A DNA stretch of 64,000 nt from Cryptomeria japonica (GCF_030272615.1 NC_081413.1:552323136-552387135), one strand, 5' to 3'; counted from the first letter of the stretch, positions 46,501 through 59,667 are shown. Notes: generated by a model from the letters alone, not told the origin. Program-made: numbers and translations.

Positions 46501-48410
46501 GGAAAAGGATTTAGAATCATCGCTATACCCGAGTCACCCTTGTCCCTTTTGTAGAAGCTGGCCATTCTCATGTAATATGCTCAAATGTATACCCAACAAA
46601 ATCAAGATGAACCCCATGTCAACACTTTTCATATGTGTGGTTGAAGGAACAACCAATTGCATACCAAAATTCAACTAATGGTCAAAATTATGGTCATGCT
46701 TCTACCAGGCAACAACATGGTTAATTTAATTATCAAAACCAAGGCCATTCTTTCAATACCAATTGACATCACCAACATTACTAGTTGTAGTGGAGGAAAT
46801 TTGTTACCTCCAAGATGATGGATCCTAGAGAACAAATGGACTCTCCAATACCTCTTCTATATTGGTGCTAAGAGTGAGCTAGAGGATACCAAATTACAAA
46901 ATTAAACTAATACAAGATAGATGAAGTCCCTAGACAACCTTGACAAGTCTCTGTGGACAAGATGAGCATGCGTGTCTAGGATGACAGTGCGACACACTAG
47001 TGTCCTATACGGACAAAGATAGAGAGTTATGCAGAAGGACAGTAACGTCCGTACAGATGTGTAGAAAGTAAAATATTTGAAAAATATGAGAAAGACAAAT
47101 ATCAGAAATAAAAGATGAAGGATAAGGAAAAAGACAAATATACAGTAGGTCCAAGCTATGAAGCCTCCCACTAAATAAGCTCCTCACGAACACGAACCTA
47201 TACACACCCAAAAAAGGAAAACATCAGGGACTGTATTTTAGAGTCTGCCTCAGTCAAACCCTCATTTTGGTGTTTCCACCTCCACAGGAAACCCAGATAG
47301 ATAGATGGATAGATCAAAAGATAAATAGCTAGAATGATAAAATGAATAAATAGATAGGGGATGCGATAAATCCCAAGATGATTAAAGATGAGATAGATAG
47401 AATTATAGAAATATATTACCAAAGAGGCTTGAGAAAGCCAACAAAGTTGCAAAAGATTATCATGGGAGATTGAGAGTGTTGTAGCAAACTAGAGAGTGTT
47501 GTAGCAAGAGAAAGAACAATAGAAAGTTGTATGAGATAAGAGAACTAAGAGAGAGTGTATCTAGAATCTAGAGAGATTGAAAGAAGGGAAAAGATAGATT
47601 TAAAATGAGAGAATAGGAGGAAAAGAAGAGGTTCACGAGCCATTTCCATCGACAAAGATAGGTGACAAGTGTTGAAATACACAAAATCAACATTTGAATG
47701 TTAAGATGTCACGGGATGAATGTGTCATGCATGAATGTCTTCATGACACACTAGTGTCTAGATGAATCACACTTAAAGATGATGAGAGTCAAGAGAAACA
47801 CATATCTAACATGAAACAAAAGCTGACGGATAGCTGCTGAAAGGTGTCTTGAGCATCTTGAGATGGAAAAGGCTGATGAAAGGGCTGAAATGAGCCTACT
47901 CAAATGCTAGGGGAATGAAAACCAAAGTGGCTACAAAAGTGTAGGTGGAATTGCAAAGGGATGTGCAATTTTTGACTCTACACCAACAATATTATAATTA
48001 TGTTCCACCCCCACCTTCGCCCGAGGGTCAATTCAATAACTATACTCCTCCACCTCTGTCTAAGGGTCAATACAATAACTATATTCCTCCACCTCCACCT
48101 GAGGGTCAATACAATAACTATATTCCTCCACCTTTGCTCGATGGATAATATCATAACTATGTTCCTCCTCTAGGTTGTCAATACAATAATTACGTTCCTC
48201 CTCCTCCACCTAGTGGCTAAAAAATAGGGGTGTCTCAAGAAAATATGGCATGATATAATGGAGATTTGACATAACAAGTGTGAGAACTACAACAACAAAT
48301 GGCCAGTATACAATCAAGGGCCATCATCAATAATTATTTGATTCAAGATATTTGTCCTTATCCTTTTGATCCAAACATAACTTTGCCACCTTTTATCCTC
48401 TACCTGGCCA
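43513..48410 (+). mobile_element. Decayed gypsy-like leader and gag
   Basis: Bases 43.5-46.1 kb are a long non-coding leader. The 'gtgatcactccaaggggaat' stretch near 44,430 is of a kind seen in plant gypsy leaders. Gag-side coding remains are scattered at about 46,170-46,670 (including a possible zinc-knuckle-like CPFC segment) and 47,940-48,410 (a Tyr/Asn/Pro repeat, then CPYPFDPNITLPPF, like the gag segment at 53,420). Between them, 46,880-47,930 is unrelated-looking DNA with a GATA microsatellite, perhaps an insert. The element is old and heavily broken, with more than ten breaks, and it stops where the minus-strand copia remnant begins. Confidence 0.45.
47985..48215 (+). repeat. 39-bp coding repeat, Tyr-Asn-Asn-Tyr-Ile-Pro-rich
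   Basis: Five units of about 36-42 bp, each of the form YNNYIPPPPPEGQ. They belong to the gag-side protein of the gypsy-like element. Similar Pro/Gln/Tyr-rich gag N-termini appear at 52.3-53.3 kb. Confidence 0.75.
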
Positions 48411-51094
48411 TTTGCACTAAACTTCTTCTTAAATACCCAATTGCATCCAATGGGATTTCTTCCTTTGGGAAAACTAACAATATCCTAGGTGTTAGAACTA
48501 TCCAAAGTTGTCATGTCCTCTTGCATAGCCTACATCTAAGACTCACTTTCCTCAAAAGAGAATGCCTCCGTATAAGATCTAGGTTCATCATCAATATTTA
48601 ATATATAGAAAAATTATAATGAAAATATGGTGGGCTATACTTATCAACTGAATTCTATTGTATTGTGAACATTCTCAGAGGTGGAGTAAAAGGTTCTTCC
48701 TCATGCTCTTCATTATGATCAAATTCTTATGTCACAATTGAATCCTCAAAAAAATTCACTTGACCTCTCTTCATCTTCTCCATCTTCTTGTCCATTTCTT
48801 TATTCTTTAGCATGTGCATCTTCCTAGTTAGTTTCAAAATGCATTGTCTTTGAATTTTCCTTTGGTTTTTCTTCACCTAAGCAAGCTCTAAATTCCCTGA
48901 AAAATTACATCCCTCAAAAAGATAAATTTATGGGTTAGAGGATTTCAAAGCTTATATCCTTTTATATTCTCACCAAATTTTACAAAGATGCATTTCTTAG
49001 CTTTTATATCTAACTTAGATTGCTTCTTATGAGGGACATAAACAAAATACTCACACCAAAGACCCTTAAATGTGAAACTAAATGCTTTTTATGGGAAACC
49101 ACATTTCATAAGGTGTTTTATCAATAAGAGATTACAAGGAGATCTATTAATTAAATAAAAAATAGTACCAACATCTTGTACCAAAAAATATGTCTCTACC
49201 TTAGCACTACTTAATATGCACCTAGCTCTTGCCATTACTCTACAATTCTTTCTTTCAACTACCCGATTTTGTTGGGAAGTGTAAGGTGTAGTTTTTGCCT
49301 AACAATTTCTGCATGAACCTGCAAAACTCATCAAATTTCTTAGAGCAATAATCACCCCTATTATCAATTGTCAATGTTTTTATCCTATAGTCTAATTTTT
49401 TTTTCAACCAATGCCTTAAATTCCTTAACATTAGTGAAAACTTCAGATTTTGAATGTATAAAATAAATCCAAGGATATCTTGAGATATCAAAAACCATGA
49501 TGTATTCAAAGATTTAACATCAACTAGACCACATACATATAAGTGGATAATCTCTAAAAGTCTTCTATCTTTATTAACTCTTTAAATTTTTTGGGAAATG
49601 AAGATCTATTTTGTTTGCCTAATAGAGTGCTCGTAGATGTCACTCTTACAAACAAAATACTCAAAAATGCCCTCAACTAGTTTCTTATCTAGAGTAGTCC
49701 TAAGACCTTTTTCACCAATGTGACCCAATCTATGGTGCCACAACATACATGCATTTTCAGTCCTGATTACGAAAATTGAATTACAAAGAGTAGAAAAATG
49801 AAGCTTAAACAAAGTCCCTATCCAACATCCTTTAGAAATTACCAAACTTCCCCTTACCAACCTACAACCAAACTTGTTAAAAGTCACATGTGCATTTTAA
49901 AATCATTTAACTTGAAAACTGAAAGTAAATTTCTTGCAAAATATAAAATATGTAAAACATTATCAATAAAAATAATCCACACATCATTGAAACATAACTT
50001 TACCTTTCCTTCACCAATAACCAATGTGTTATCGAGAAGAAAAAATTATCCTCTATCATATCCTTTATACTTAGAAAACCACTCCTTGTGAGGAGTCATA
50101 TGGTAGGAAGCACTTGAATCAACAAGTCAAGAATTGCTACTAATAGAGTTAGCTGAAATAAACAAAGTATTAGAATCACTGTCATCTGAGGACTTATATA
50201 TGGAAGCTTCTATATTATTTTTCTTGTGTATACACTCCTTATGCATATATGCCCTCTTTTAAACCACATTTCCAACACTTCACTCTATTTTATTTTGAGG
50301 CTCTTATAACATCCTTTTTAATTATCCTCTTTTTATCCCCTTTAGTCCCTTTCCCCTTCTAGACCTTCCTCAAACATTCAAGGCATCTTAGGAGCCAAAT
50401 TTCATGGTATTTCTCCTTATCTTTTTTGAAAGAAGTATAATAATGGTGCTATCCATCTTTTATTCTATACCACCACTACATATGGCAACAATTATATTTT
50501 CCCAAGAATAGGAAACAAGAAAATCAATAAGATGCATTTATCTTCATCTTCTATTTTAACATCAATTGAAGCAAGTTGACTTATAATCAATTTAAAAGAA
50601 TTCAATTGTTCAATAATTGAATCAACCTCTTTCATTTTTAAAGAATACAATCATCTTTGTAAGTACAACTTAGTAGACAAACTCTTAGTTTGGTAGATTT
50701 CACCTGTTTTCCTCCATAGCTTGTAAGTGGTATCTTTTATAGAGACATTTAAAATGACAGATTTTGTAAGACACAACCAAATGGTTCCATGTTTCTTCTT
50801 GTCATATTTCTTCCTTTCTTCATTTGACAACAAAGAATTAGCTAGTTTCTTTTCTTCAAAAACATACAACCACTATTATCTCTCATCAAGGAGATCTTTT
50901 AATTTCAAATTACACATCTCATAACCAGTGCCATTGAACTTATCAATATCCTAATAGGAGATAGAGGCCATGGTATATAACCTTTCTCAAATCAGCAAAA
51001 AATTTACAAAGAAAAAAGAAAAAAAAAAAAAACACCTCAAACACTTGGAGAAAAGCGTCACTTTCTCAATAGAACCATTAGCTCTGATACCAAA
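48411..51094 (-). mobile_element. Decayed copia element (5' part)
   Basis: Minus-strand order from right to left: a primer site matching initiator Met tRNA (minus strand TGGTATCAGAGC, 51,081-51,092); gag remains at about 50,560-50,960 (NEERKKYDKKKHGTIWLCL, then LYLQRL); a GAG-pre-integrase segment at 49,606-49,887 (WHHRLGHIGEKGL); integrase core at 49,255-49,510 (TIDNRGDYCSKKFDEFC); and the start of reverse transcriptase near 48,430-48,560. This gag-pol order fits copia. The rest of reverse transcriptase, RNase H and the left LTR are absent. It is old, with roughly ten or more breaks. Confidence 0.75.
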
Positions 51095-51330
51095 TGTTGT
51101 AAAAAAAAGTGAAGAAAGACTGCAATATGAACTTAAACTAAAAGAGATTGCAAATTCAAAACATAAGATTAGCCTTTAATAAACTGATTGTTGAATCAAA
51201 ACAAGAAAAATAAAACATAACACATGAAACACTAGATTCACATGAAGAAACCTTTTTGGGAGACAAATCCACCACAAAAAAAGAGGATAAGTATATTACT
51301 AATCAAATGAATATTAGTTTTCACTTGTTT
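51095..51330 (-). repeat. LTR next to the copia primer site (5' LTR, inner end)
   Basis: Starts TGTTGTAAAAAAAAGTG on the + strand directly after the primer site. It resembles the solo LTRs at 3,580 and 42,419. The outer end is not identified; gypsy-like material is present by about 52.0 kb. Confidence 0.5.
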
Positions 51331-53640
51331 AACCTTATAATAGGTTGAGTTCATCTTTGTCCTCGATACCAGGATATCATTTTGGTTTGTCAGTTCATAA
51401 CTCGAGTTTGCCAATGGTTGTTTTGATCATCATTCCTATCCTACGATGTCATTATTGACATCTTTTCCCTCATTTGTCTTGTGTCACCCGGATTTCATCA
51501 CCATTGCATGTTCTTTCCAAAGTCAAGGATAATCTTTCTATCAAAATCAATCTCTCCTATCTATTTGATTGCATCATTAGTCCACCATTCTTTTCCACCA
51601 CATTAATCACTGAATCCTCCCATCTTTCACTCCTTTCCCTCATTTGATTCACCGCCCCAAATCTATCTGAGCCTTTTTGGTTTCATTTATCTCAAATTAT
51701 AATATATTCTATATCTTTTATGCAATAATTATCACCAACTCTTCGGCTATACTACACGTCTAGAGTTTAATATTTTATTTCACTGTGATCTTATCGCCTC
51801 GAGCCAGAGGTTTGATTCACATTGATTTACCTCATTTCTTGAGTACATCCTCTTGAGTAACTTCATGGTTGAATTTCTTCATTCAAACATCATCCAATTG
51901 TAATTTGAGTGTCATCCTTCTAATCAATTCATCTTCGACCTAATCATCGTTTTCTTTTCCATTCTTTCTTTTTATTAGCTAGATTGAATCAAACAATCAA
52001 TCCAACCCTTGACTTCAGATTCATGTTTTCATCACCTCATCATTTCATTCTATGATTTATGCCAGTCACCACACAGTCTCAATCTCAACAAACCATGAAA
52101 CAACAACCTTCTCAAATTGGAGTAGAGTAGGATTTTCTCTTCACAATCAAGTCCTAATTTGAGCATCAACCACATCATGTAAGGAAATGTTCCTATCAGT
52201 TATGACCCACTTAACCCAATTGTCATTGATGATACTATGGTTTAGGTGCCCAAATCAATCTCATAGACTAATTTTGCTCAAATCTAGATAATAAGAAAAT
52301 GGTGTACGACATCATTGAAAGTCACAAAAACCTCATCTTCGTGAACATGGTCTCCCAAGGTATGACTATTGCATCACTTGATACACCTGTGATAACTAGT
52401 TTGCAAGAACCCTCTCAACAAAAAGTACCTCCCCATCAACCCCCATCATCAACATTGTTGACTCAACAACAAGTCCAAATGGAACCACCATAGTAGAGTG
52501 TCCAACTTGCATCGCTCGAATTATCGCCTATGGGTACCTTGGATGACATTATCAACCATTTTATGCCAATTCATCTAGGCTTGCACCACCTCGACTCTTA
52601 GGAGGAGGCATATATAATGCACTAGTTAATGTGCCATCTATACAGCTTATCACATCACTTCCGTTGATTTCTCAAATGCCAATGACTTCTAATGTGGTAG
52701 ATATTACACCTTTTGCTAATCTAGTCACTCGACTCATCAATGTGCCTTCCACACAAGCACCTACTTGGACCATGAGAATGTCAGGCTATCTACCACCACT
52801 TGTCACATAAGCTATGCCTAGGGGCATGAGGTACATGATGCCATCATCATCCTCACCCTTACCTACTACCATGTTGCAAGTTGTTAGTGCCCCGCAGTAT
52901 AAACCGCAAGTGACTTCACAACCTATCATCTCACAACCGTGATTCAGTTACTTGTAAGAACCTTCGTCATCCTATGTTGTGATGAATTTTCATTAGTTTC
53001 CAAGTGGCACTAATCTAAATCCCCCATCATATAATACTCAATCCAATGTGCATCCTAATTACACTAGGGGTACTTATCTTCAGGGTGACACTCCTCAGGT
53101 CCAACAATTCCTAAATTCGCGGTACCAACAACAATGTATCACTCCACAATATAATGTTGTGACATACTCGAAGCCACCCCAGTATCAACAACCACTGCTT
53201 GTCTAACAACACATTCCTATATATCAAAACATGACAAGTTATCAAAATCTGCCACATTAATCAAACTCTTTATTCACATCAAGTGGCATATCGACTACCA
53301 CGATGTCAATCTGCTACATTGTCTCCTAATCCTTTTCCAGTCAATACTAAATTGAAATAAATGAAGGAAGCTCTTAAAACCTTACAAGATAACAACCCTA
53401 AGCAAGTTTTCAAATTTAACAAGCTTTGTCCTTACCCATTTGACAAGTCAATAATGACAATGCCCTTCCCCAAGCACTTTGAAATGCCAAAATTCAATAA
53501 ATAAAAAGGGGGAAGGTGATCCTTGTCATCACATTAAGGAGTTCTTTATGGCTTGTTAGGAGGTGTCATGGTGCGACAACTATCTTATGCGATTGTTCCC
53601 CAAAAGTCTTAATGGACCCTCTCTAGAATTATTGGTGTAA
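51331..53640 (+). mobile_element. Decayed gypsy-like gag
   Basis: Pro/Gln-rich frames at 52,299-53,300 are followed by a gag-core-like segment at about 53,420-53,640 (LCPYPFDKS, then HIKEFFMAC, then LMRLFPKSLNGPS), the usual form of a retrotransposon gag domain. No polymerase follows. It is broken in many places and belongs to the same broad family as the gag at 48.3 kb. Confidence 0.65.
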
Positions 53641-54807
53641 ATTATGTCTCATAATTAGACTTTACATAAGTGTACTTAGGATGATGCATTTCATAGTAAT
53701 TTTTATATGAGACACTTAGGTAAGTGTGCACATAGGGATGATGTATATAGGAGATATTCCACCTTTTGTTGTCTTATCTTGTTGTTACATTCCACCTTCA
53801 GTGGGCGATCCACCTATTGTGGAATAGTTTATTATTTCTCCTACCTACTCCTACCTACTATTGTTCAATTTTAGGTTTGCCCTAAAATTGGACATGATAA
53901 TTTAGTAGTTTTTTATTCAAGAGTCTTGTGGTCTTAATATTTTAAGAGTTTGAGTGTATAAAGAGAGTCAAATTTCCATCTTATTGAGTCAATCTTCAAA
54001 ATATAAAGTTAAGCTGAAATCCTTTTGTTCTGGGGGGAAGATTAAAGCTACAGTCTAGGTTGCTCTTTCATATGGGTCTCTTTATTATGAAGTCTTTCCA
54101 TGTAGTATGAGTAAGTTTAGGGTTTTCCTTATAGAAAACACTAGTTGTTGCACAAACAAGGGCCCATTTTTCAATGAGTTTTTATCAGGCAGATCTAGAG
54201 ATAACAATTATTAGCAAAAGAAAAAAGTGTAAACAACAGATTGCATTCATTTGTGAATGATACATGGCATATATCATGCATACACCAAATTCTAGAAACT
54301 CTTAGCAGCTTTGCCACATGCTATATGCATTCAAAGTTATTTGAGGCATGTTTTTTGTATCCATCGTCTCGTACACTTATTTGAAGAGTTTCATGCTGTA
54401 AATTTTTGAGTTGTTATGACAAATAGTTTTGTGTAAAGATATTGAATCTTTTGAGGGTCTTTGTTTCCTTTCATCTTCTTAAGTCTTACATTCAACCACC
54501 CCTAGGGTTTCGTAGGAGAAATTTCTTAATGTTTCTCCTATTTAATTGCTGATATATGTATATGTCTTTCAAACTCAAAGAGCGAAATAAGCATGCTCTA
54601 AGACCAAAAGATGTAGATCTCGGTCCATTATTGAGAGCAGTCATCAAGTAAGGTCATTCCACAAGATAGTCATTGTGTGTGAACAGTCCAAGTCAAGGTT
54701 CAGACTCAAGAAATGATTGATTAGGGTCAATATAGTCAAGTCACAGTAACAAGCAACATTCAATAGTCGCAAAAGGCACTAATAGAAGTAGAAAAGACCC
54801 TTAACAC
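53641..54807. other. LTR-like non-coding stretch
   Basis: No gene seen. Composition and phrases such as 'cacccctagggtttcgtagg' near 54,495 resemble LTR-end DNA, but no partner repeat is present in the window, so ends and family cannot be given. Confidence 0.3.
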
Positions 54808-55864
54808 TGATGGACTTGAAAAGCACTAAGAGGGGGGGGTGAATCAGTGACACCAAAAAACAAACTACTTCAAACACTAACCAATAGATTAACTTAACAA
54901 ATCTTATAAACACAATGCATGTAATCTGAAATGATAAGCAACATTCACAAAAAGTAAAGCATCCACCATAACACAAGTGTTTGTACGTGGAAAACCCAAA
55001 TAGGTAAAAACCACGATGAGATGAAACTCACAAGTTAACTATCTACAAAAATAGATGACTGACTGGTTAAGGTCTACAAAGTGCTTTGTTAGGAGCGAAT
55101 CTTGTTAGAGATTCCAAAGCTTGATTAGAAGCTTTTACCCTGTTAAAGGTAGTACCCTATTAGGAGTAACCTTGTTGGAGGATTTAAGAATCCAAACTAA
55201 TGGATCACCTTGTTAAAGGATTTATACATATAAGCTTGTTAGAGCTTACCCAGTTAAGGGATTTTGATTATGTTGCAATGGCTAGAAAACAACAAGAATG
55301 GTTTGATCTGTTTTGATAGCACAATACTTGTTTGATCAAATCCTTCTAATCAGATTCAACACTTCTCTTCAACACACTCTTCATCTTAACACTTATCACT
55401 CTTCAACAAACTTTCACTCTTCATGCATACATCATTATCATAACATCTCTCTTAAAAATGATTCACTAAGATGTCTTTAAATAGACACTCAAATCTTATC
55501 AAAACACAATTTCCTAGGTGCAATGTATCTAGTCAAGTGACCATAACTCATCACAAAAACTAACAAGTACTAGTTGGAACAATTTATACCAGCTTGAATA
55601 AAACATATGAACCATTGTCCTTGAATCTTCGCTTGATCTCCATCTTGATCTTCTAATGATGCTGACTTAGTATAACCATAGGTTGTCTCTTATGCATATA
55701 CCGGTTAACACAAAGTACCAGTTAGAGAGTAACCACTAAGTATACTGGTTGACAGTGTAAACAATTGAAGTTACACTGGTAGTCAATATAATCATATGTG
55801 TGTGTGAGTGTTTCATCAGTGACAACAAATGATGAATTACATTACAATCATCATCAAGCCAACA
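54808..55864 (-). repeat. Copia/Sirevirus-like 3' LTR
   Basis: On the + strand it runs from TGATGGACTTG to GCCAACA. Directly to the right the minus strand reads ATGCCAAAGGGGGAGAT, a strong polypurine tract, placing this as the 3' LTR of a minus-strand element. Inside are recurring 'cttgttaaaggatt'/'cttgttagag' phrases (55,080-55,260) and a run of eight or more G near 54,832. No second LTR is in the window. Confidence 0.7.
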
Positions 55865-56900
55865 ATCTCCCCCTTTGGCATTCATGGCAACACTTAGAAA
55901 ATTTTACAGTAATACCACTAAGTGTGCATACACAACAAATTTACACATATACTCATACTCCCCCTTAATGCATGCATAAATACAAAATTTTTAAAAACAC
56001 ACATACATATTTCTACTCCCCCTTTCACAACAATGCCAAATTGAAAAGGTAAAATATATACATATATAGAAAATTTGTATCAAAGTGTTCAATATATATA
56101 ACAATAACTTTTAAAAAAAGTTCATGCATTAGCTAATCTCATAAAAATAGCATTGAAGCTCTTCTTCATTTGTCACAAAGCGTTTTCCCATGATTCTAGT
56201 ATGTTCTTAGTATACTCGAATCTAGACGTCAGCTGTGAATGGAATTCTTCCATTGAGTCTAGTGTGCATGTTTTAGGGGTTGCAAGAATAACTTCTACAT
56301 TGGAGTAGGCTCTTTGAAGAATGTCTACTTGTGATGTGAGCATACTTTTGAGTTCTTTAAGAGATCGGAGTCTCTTTGCCTTCTCATTATCATAGTTGTC
56401 CAATCTGTTATGCAAATCATCTACAAACTTGTTAAAGGCATGTATGGAATCCAGGAGTGGGACATATGCCTTGCATATCCATTCCATTTCTTGCTCTGTT
56501 TCAATTTGAATTTTTGAAAGGTCGGAATAAAAGAAAGTAACATTGGAGGTAGAAGAAACATACTTTCCTCCTGTTTCAATAGCTTTTCTCAACAAAACTT
56601 AATTGTGACATAGAGCCATTTTGCCACTATAAATATCCTTTGCCAGTTTTTCTCCACATTTCTTTTTGTGGCTCATTTCAGCATATAGTTGAGCAACATC
56701 TTCTAGTGACTTGATTTGATCAGATTCATCTGCAACTAACTGACCAAGTTTTCTAACGGGTGTAGAAAGATGTGCTATAGATGTTTCTGGTAGTAGACCA
56801 GATGAAATTTCTATTCCAGTTTGAATTGTCTCTGCTGCAATCTTTTCTTCTTTAAGGGTTAGTGCAAGAAGATGAGTCCACTTTTTGGCCAAAAAGTGGA
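55865..56900 (-). mobile_element. 3'-terminal internal region of a copia/Sirevirus-like element with ORF
   Basis: Two adjoining minus-strand frames (56,173-56,595 and 56,599-56,892) encode a helical, Glu/Lys/Leu-rich protein with coiled-coil character, lying between the polypurine tract and the place where pol would be expected. Some Sirevirus-type copia elements carry an extra ORF in this position. No polymerase is present. The element is incomplete, with few breaks in this part. Confidence 0.5.
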
Positions 56901-57690
56901 AGTGTTTTCCCTAATTTTCAGATTTTGTCTCATTTGAGCTTAAATTTTGAAACACTTAGAGATTGAATCTTGGAAAAAGTCAATCATATAAAAGATAGCC
57001 CTCTGAGTGTACTTTCCAAATATATAATTTATTTTAATACCCACATAATAAAAAATAACTTTTTAAATGGAGTTCTGAAAACTATGTTTTAAAAATGCTT
57101 GTTTCAGGACCATACCATGCATGTGTACGACCCACACTTTTTGACACAATTAAAATTATTTTCTCAAACCATTTTGGGAAATAGTTTGTAACACACTGAA
57201 TATTGATGAACATATTTTTCTGTATTTTTTTTTCTAATAATTTTTTTTTAATTAATTTTTTAATGGCCGTAATTATCGTTTTAAAAATTTGACATGTACG
57301 ACCCACATAATTTGATGTAAACTTAACATTTTTTGATTTTTTTTTTTTAAATACAAAATAATTTTGTGTAGATTGATGACATATAATTTTTTTTCCAAAA
57401 TTCTTTAAAATAAAAAAGTTATTAAATTAACAAAATTAGTTAATATTTCAAATTTATGGACCCGATTTAGTATAAATTAAATGAAAAATAGTTAAAATAA
57501 TCAATTTTTAAATAAATTTACATATTTAGAATCTAGACAGTATAATCTGAAATGGGTTTTGATTTCGTATAAAAATTCTCTGATTAGAGGCGCGTAAACT
57601 ATTTCTGAAGTTCATATTTGAGCTTTCATTCATGGAGATTTGAATTTGCAAGTCCATGTCTCAGGTGTGGCCATCCTAGGCCTATCCCGG
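56901..57690. other. AT-rich spacer
   Basis: No gene seen. The phrase 'catgtacgacccaca' or close variants occur near 57,120 and 57,293. The rest is AT-rich. Confidence 0.4.
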
Positions 57691-57699
57691 GCCTAATCC

Positions 57700-57975
57700 T
57701 GAGCCAAGTGGCGGGTTGTGGAATCAACATCGACAAAACAGGCCCCCATTTTCAAACAAGGGCGGCTTGTGGAAAAAAAAGGAAAAATGCCATTTAGAAA
57801 CGGGGGCCCGCTTTTAAACAAAACGGGCCCTCGTTTTGTTTAAAAGGGGGCCCCCGTTTTATAAAAAAATGGGGGCCCTTTTTTTTTGCTTCGGACCCCC
57901 GTTACCTTTCGGCTCGGGAGCCCGAAGCACAAACGGGCCCCCATTTTTTGAAAATGGGCCCCCGTTTATAAGAGC
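57700..57975. repeat. GC-rich hairpin block of GGGCCC motifs
   Basis: Many copies of 'cgggggccc' and its complement alternate with A/T runs. A perfect 15-bp stem is formed by 57,811-57,825 and 57,832-57,846 (cttttaaacaaaacg and its complement) around a 6-base loop. Near 57,888-57,930 GCTTCGG and CCGAAGC pair. Composition is very unlike the surroundings. The reading frame at 57,836-58,102 is a repeat shadow. Confidence 0.75.
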
Positions 57976-58285
57976 ACATTTTCCAACATGCGGAGAATCT
58001 TCATCATTTTGGAGGCACTCATACTGTCCACATCAATGGTTCCTGAAATACTCAAAGAGTCATCATCATCCTCTTAGATTTGCTTTTGTTTTTCCGGTTT
58101 AGAGGATATGACCTTAATGATTGATCTCTTAGTATTCTTCTCTGTTTCCTTTTCAGGTGACTGTGTGGCAACATTTTCAGCAGGCTCCTGCTGAATTTCT
58201 TAAATAACCAGTGGAGATTGGGGTTTCTCCAGTTGTTTTGTTTCCAGTGGATTATCCTCTTTTAGTTGAGTTACCGGTTGCTCAA

Positions 58286-59390
58286 CTAGTGTAACCTGTC
58301 CATGGAAGCCAATAGAGAGGAGATACAACTAGGGTCCTTATTAGAGTCTTTCTTATCAATATAATCCTTTAGAGACAACTGAATGGCACTGGTAAAAGAG
58401 TTGAGGTTAGCCAACATGTCATCTTTATTTCCCTTAGGTGCATTGTTTGTAACTTGGTTATTAATCAGACTAGATGGGTTAGTGTTAGGCCTTGAGTCCA
58501 TGGTTGGGTTAGCTTTATTGACCTACCTATTTTTGGTACCTAAATTACTAGACTTATTAAATATAATACAACAATTTCTTTGAATGTGTCCTTCCTTCTT
58601 GCAAAGATAACAAGCATTAGTACCTCCAAGCACCTCAATGTTACAAGTGAATATTTCATCATTGATATTGATTTCAATTGAGCCAAGGATATCAATACCT
58701 AAATTAAGTCATATTAAAACTCTAGCATCTAAATGAGGAAGGGTAAGCCTTGCCTCATCTTTTCTAACCACTTTCCCTAAAGAACCAAGCATTTAGGACA
58801 AAAAAATTCAAAGAAAAGGTGGAACATTTTTAACCACAATCCATCTATGACACAACAAGGCTTAAACCTCATCGCTCACAACATCAGACATCCATTTAAG
58901 AGACCTAAAAATGTAATTACCTATATTCCAATATTATCTATTGATAATTAATTTTGAAAAATATTAAAAATAACTTCTATTTTTTAATCATAAGACAAAA
59001 AAATTTCAATATCTATTTTTTTAATCCAAACATTTCTAAACCAAACATCTAGGAACTTCCTAGCAAGAACTAAGATGAATATATAGCAACTAGAAAGATA
59101 GTGACATCTTTTAACTTATTATTCTCTTCCCAAAGAACTTCAATCATCTCAAGATCGGGCGAGAGGGTGTGTTTATTAGGGTTATGAACATATGTCTTAC
59201 CTCATCTTCCCTTGTGCTTCCATTCTCTTTGCATCACACACAATATTAGCAATAATGATAGCACTATCGACACTACCTTATTTTCAACAACCAACACTTC
59301 TTTAAAAGATGTAGAACTATCATTAACTTCTTTGGGAGCCTCATCTTTTCGGATGGTTGGATTTCCATCCATTGGGTGTATGGTACACAA
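58286..59390 (-). mobile_element. LINE ORF1 relic with zinc knuckle
   Basis: The minus strand carries a CCHC knuckle, CYLCKKEGHIQRNC, at about 58,570-58,615, preceded by a segment like the RNA-binding ORF1 of plant L1 elements (VVRKDEARLTLPHLDARVLI, about 58,720-58,780) and followed by a Ser/Asn-rich tail (58,286-58,501). The frame is interrupted in several places. No endonuclease or reverse transcriptase follows on the left, so it is a fragment. It could be the 5' end of the same family as the LINE at 62 kb, but the two are not joined. Confidence 0.6.
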
Positions 59391-59667
59391 CCATCCTGGA
59401 TTTTACAAAGGACCATTGTCACCACACCAAGATAATATATGCAAATGCAAATTATGAAGATGGTAACTTTGGCTTAGTATGCTTATGGGGGTTAAGAATG
59501 CACACCTGAGTGAAGGAGGATGTTGGCCTCCTCCACGACATCTACAAAAGAGGCCTCCTCGCATGCTTGAGCCCTTACTTGATCAATGTAGTGACACCTT
59601 CCTCCACCATTAATAATTTGAATAATTTTTTTAATTTTTAATAGTAAATATTATATATTTATATGTT

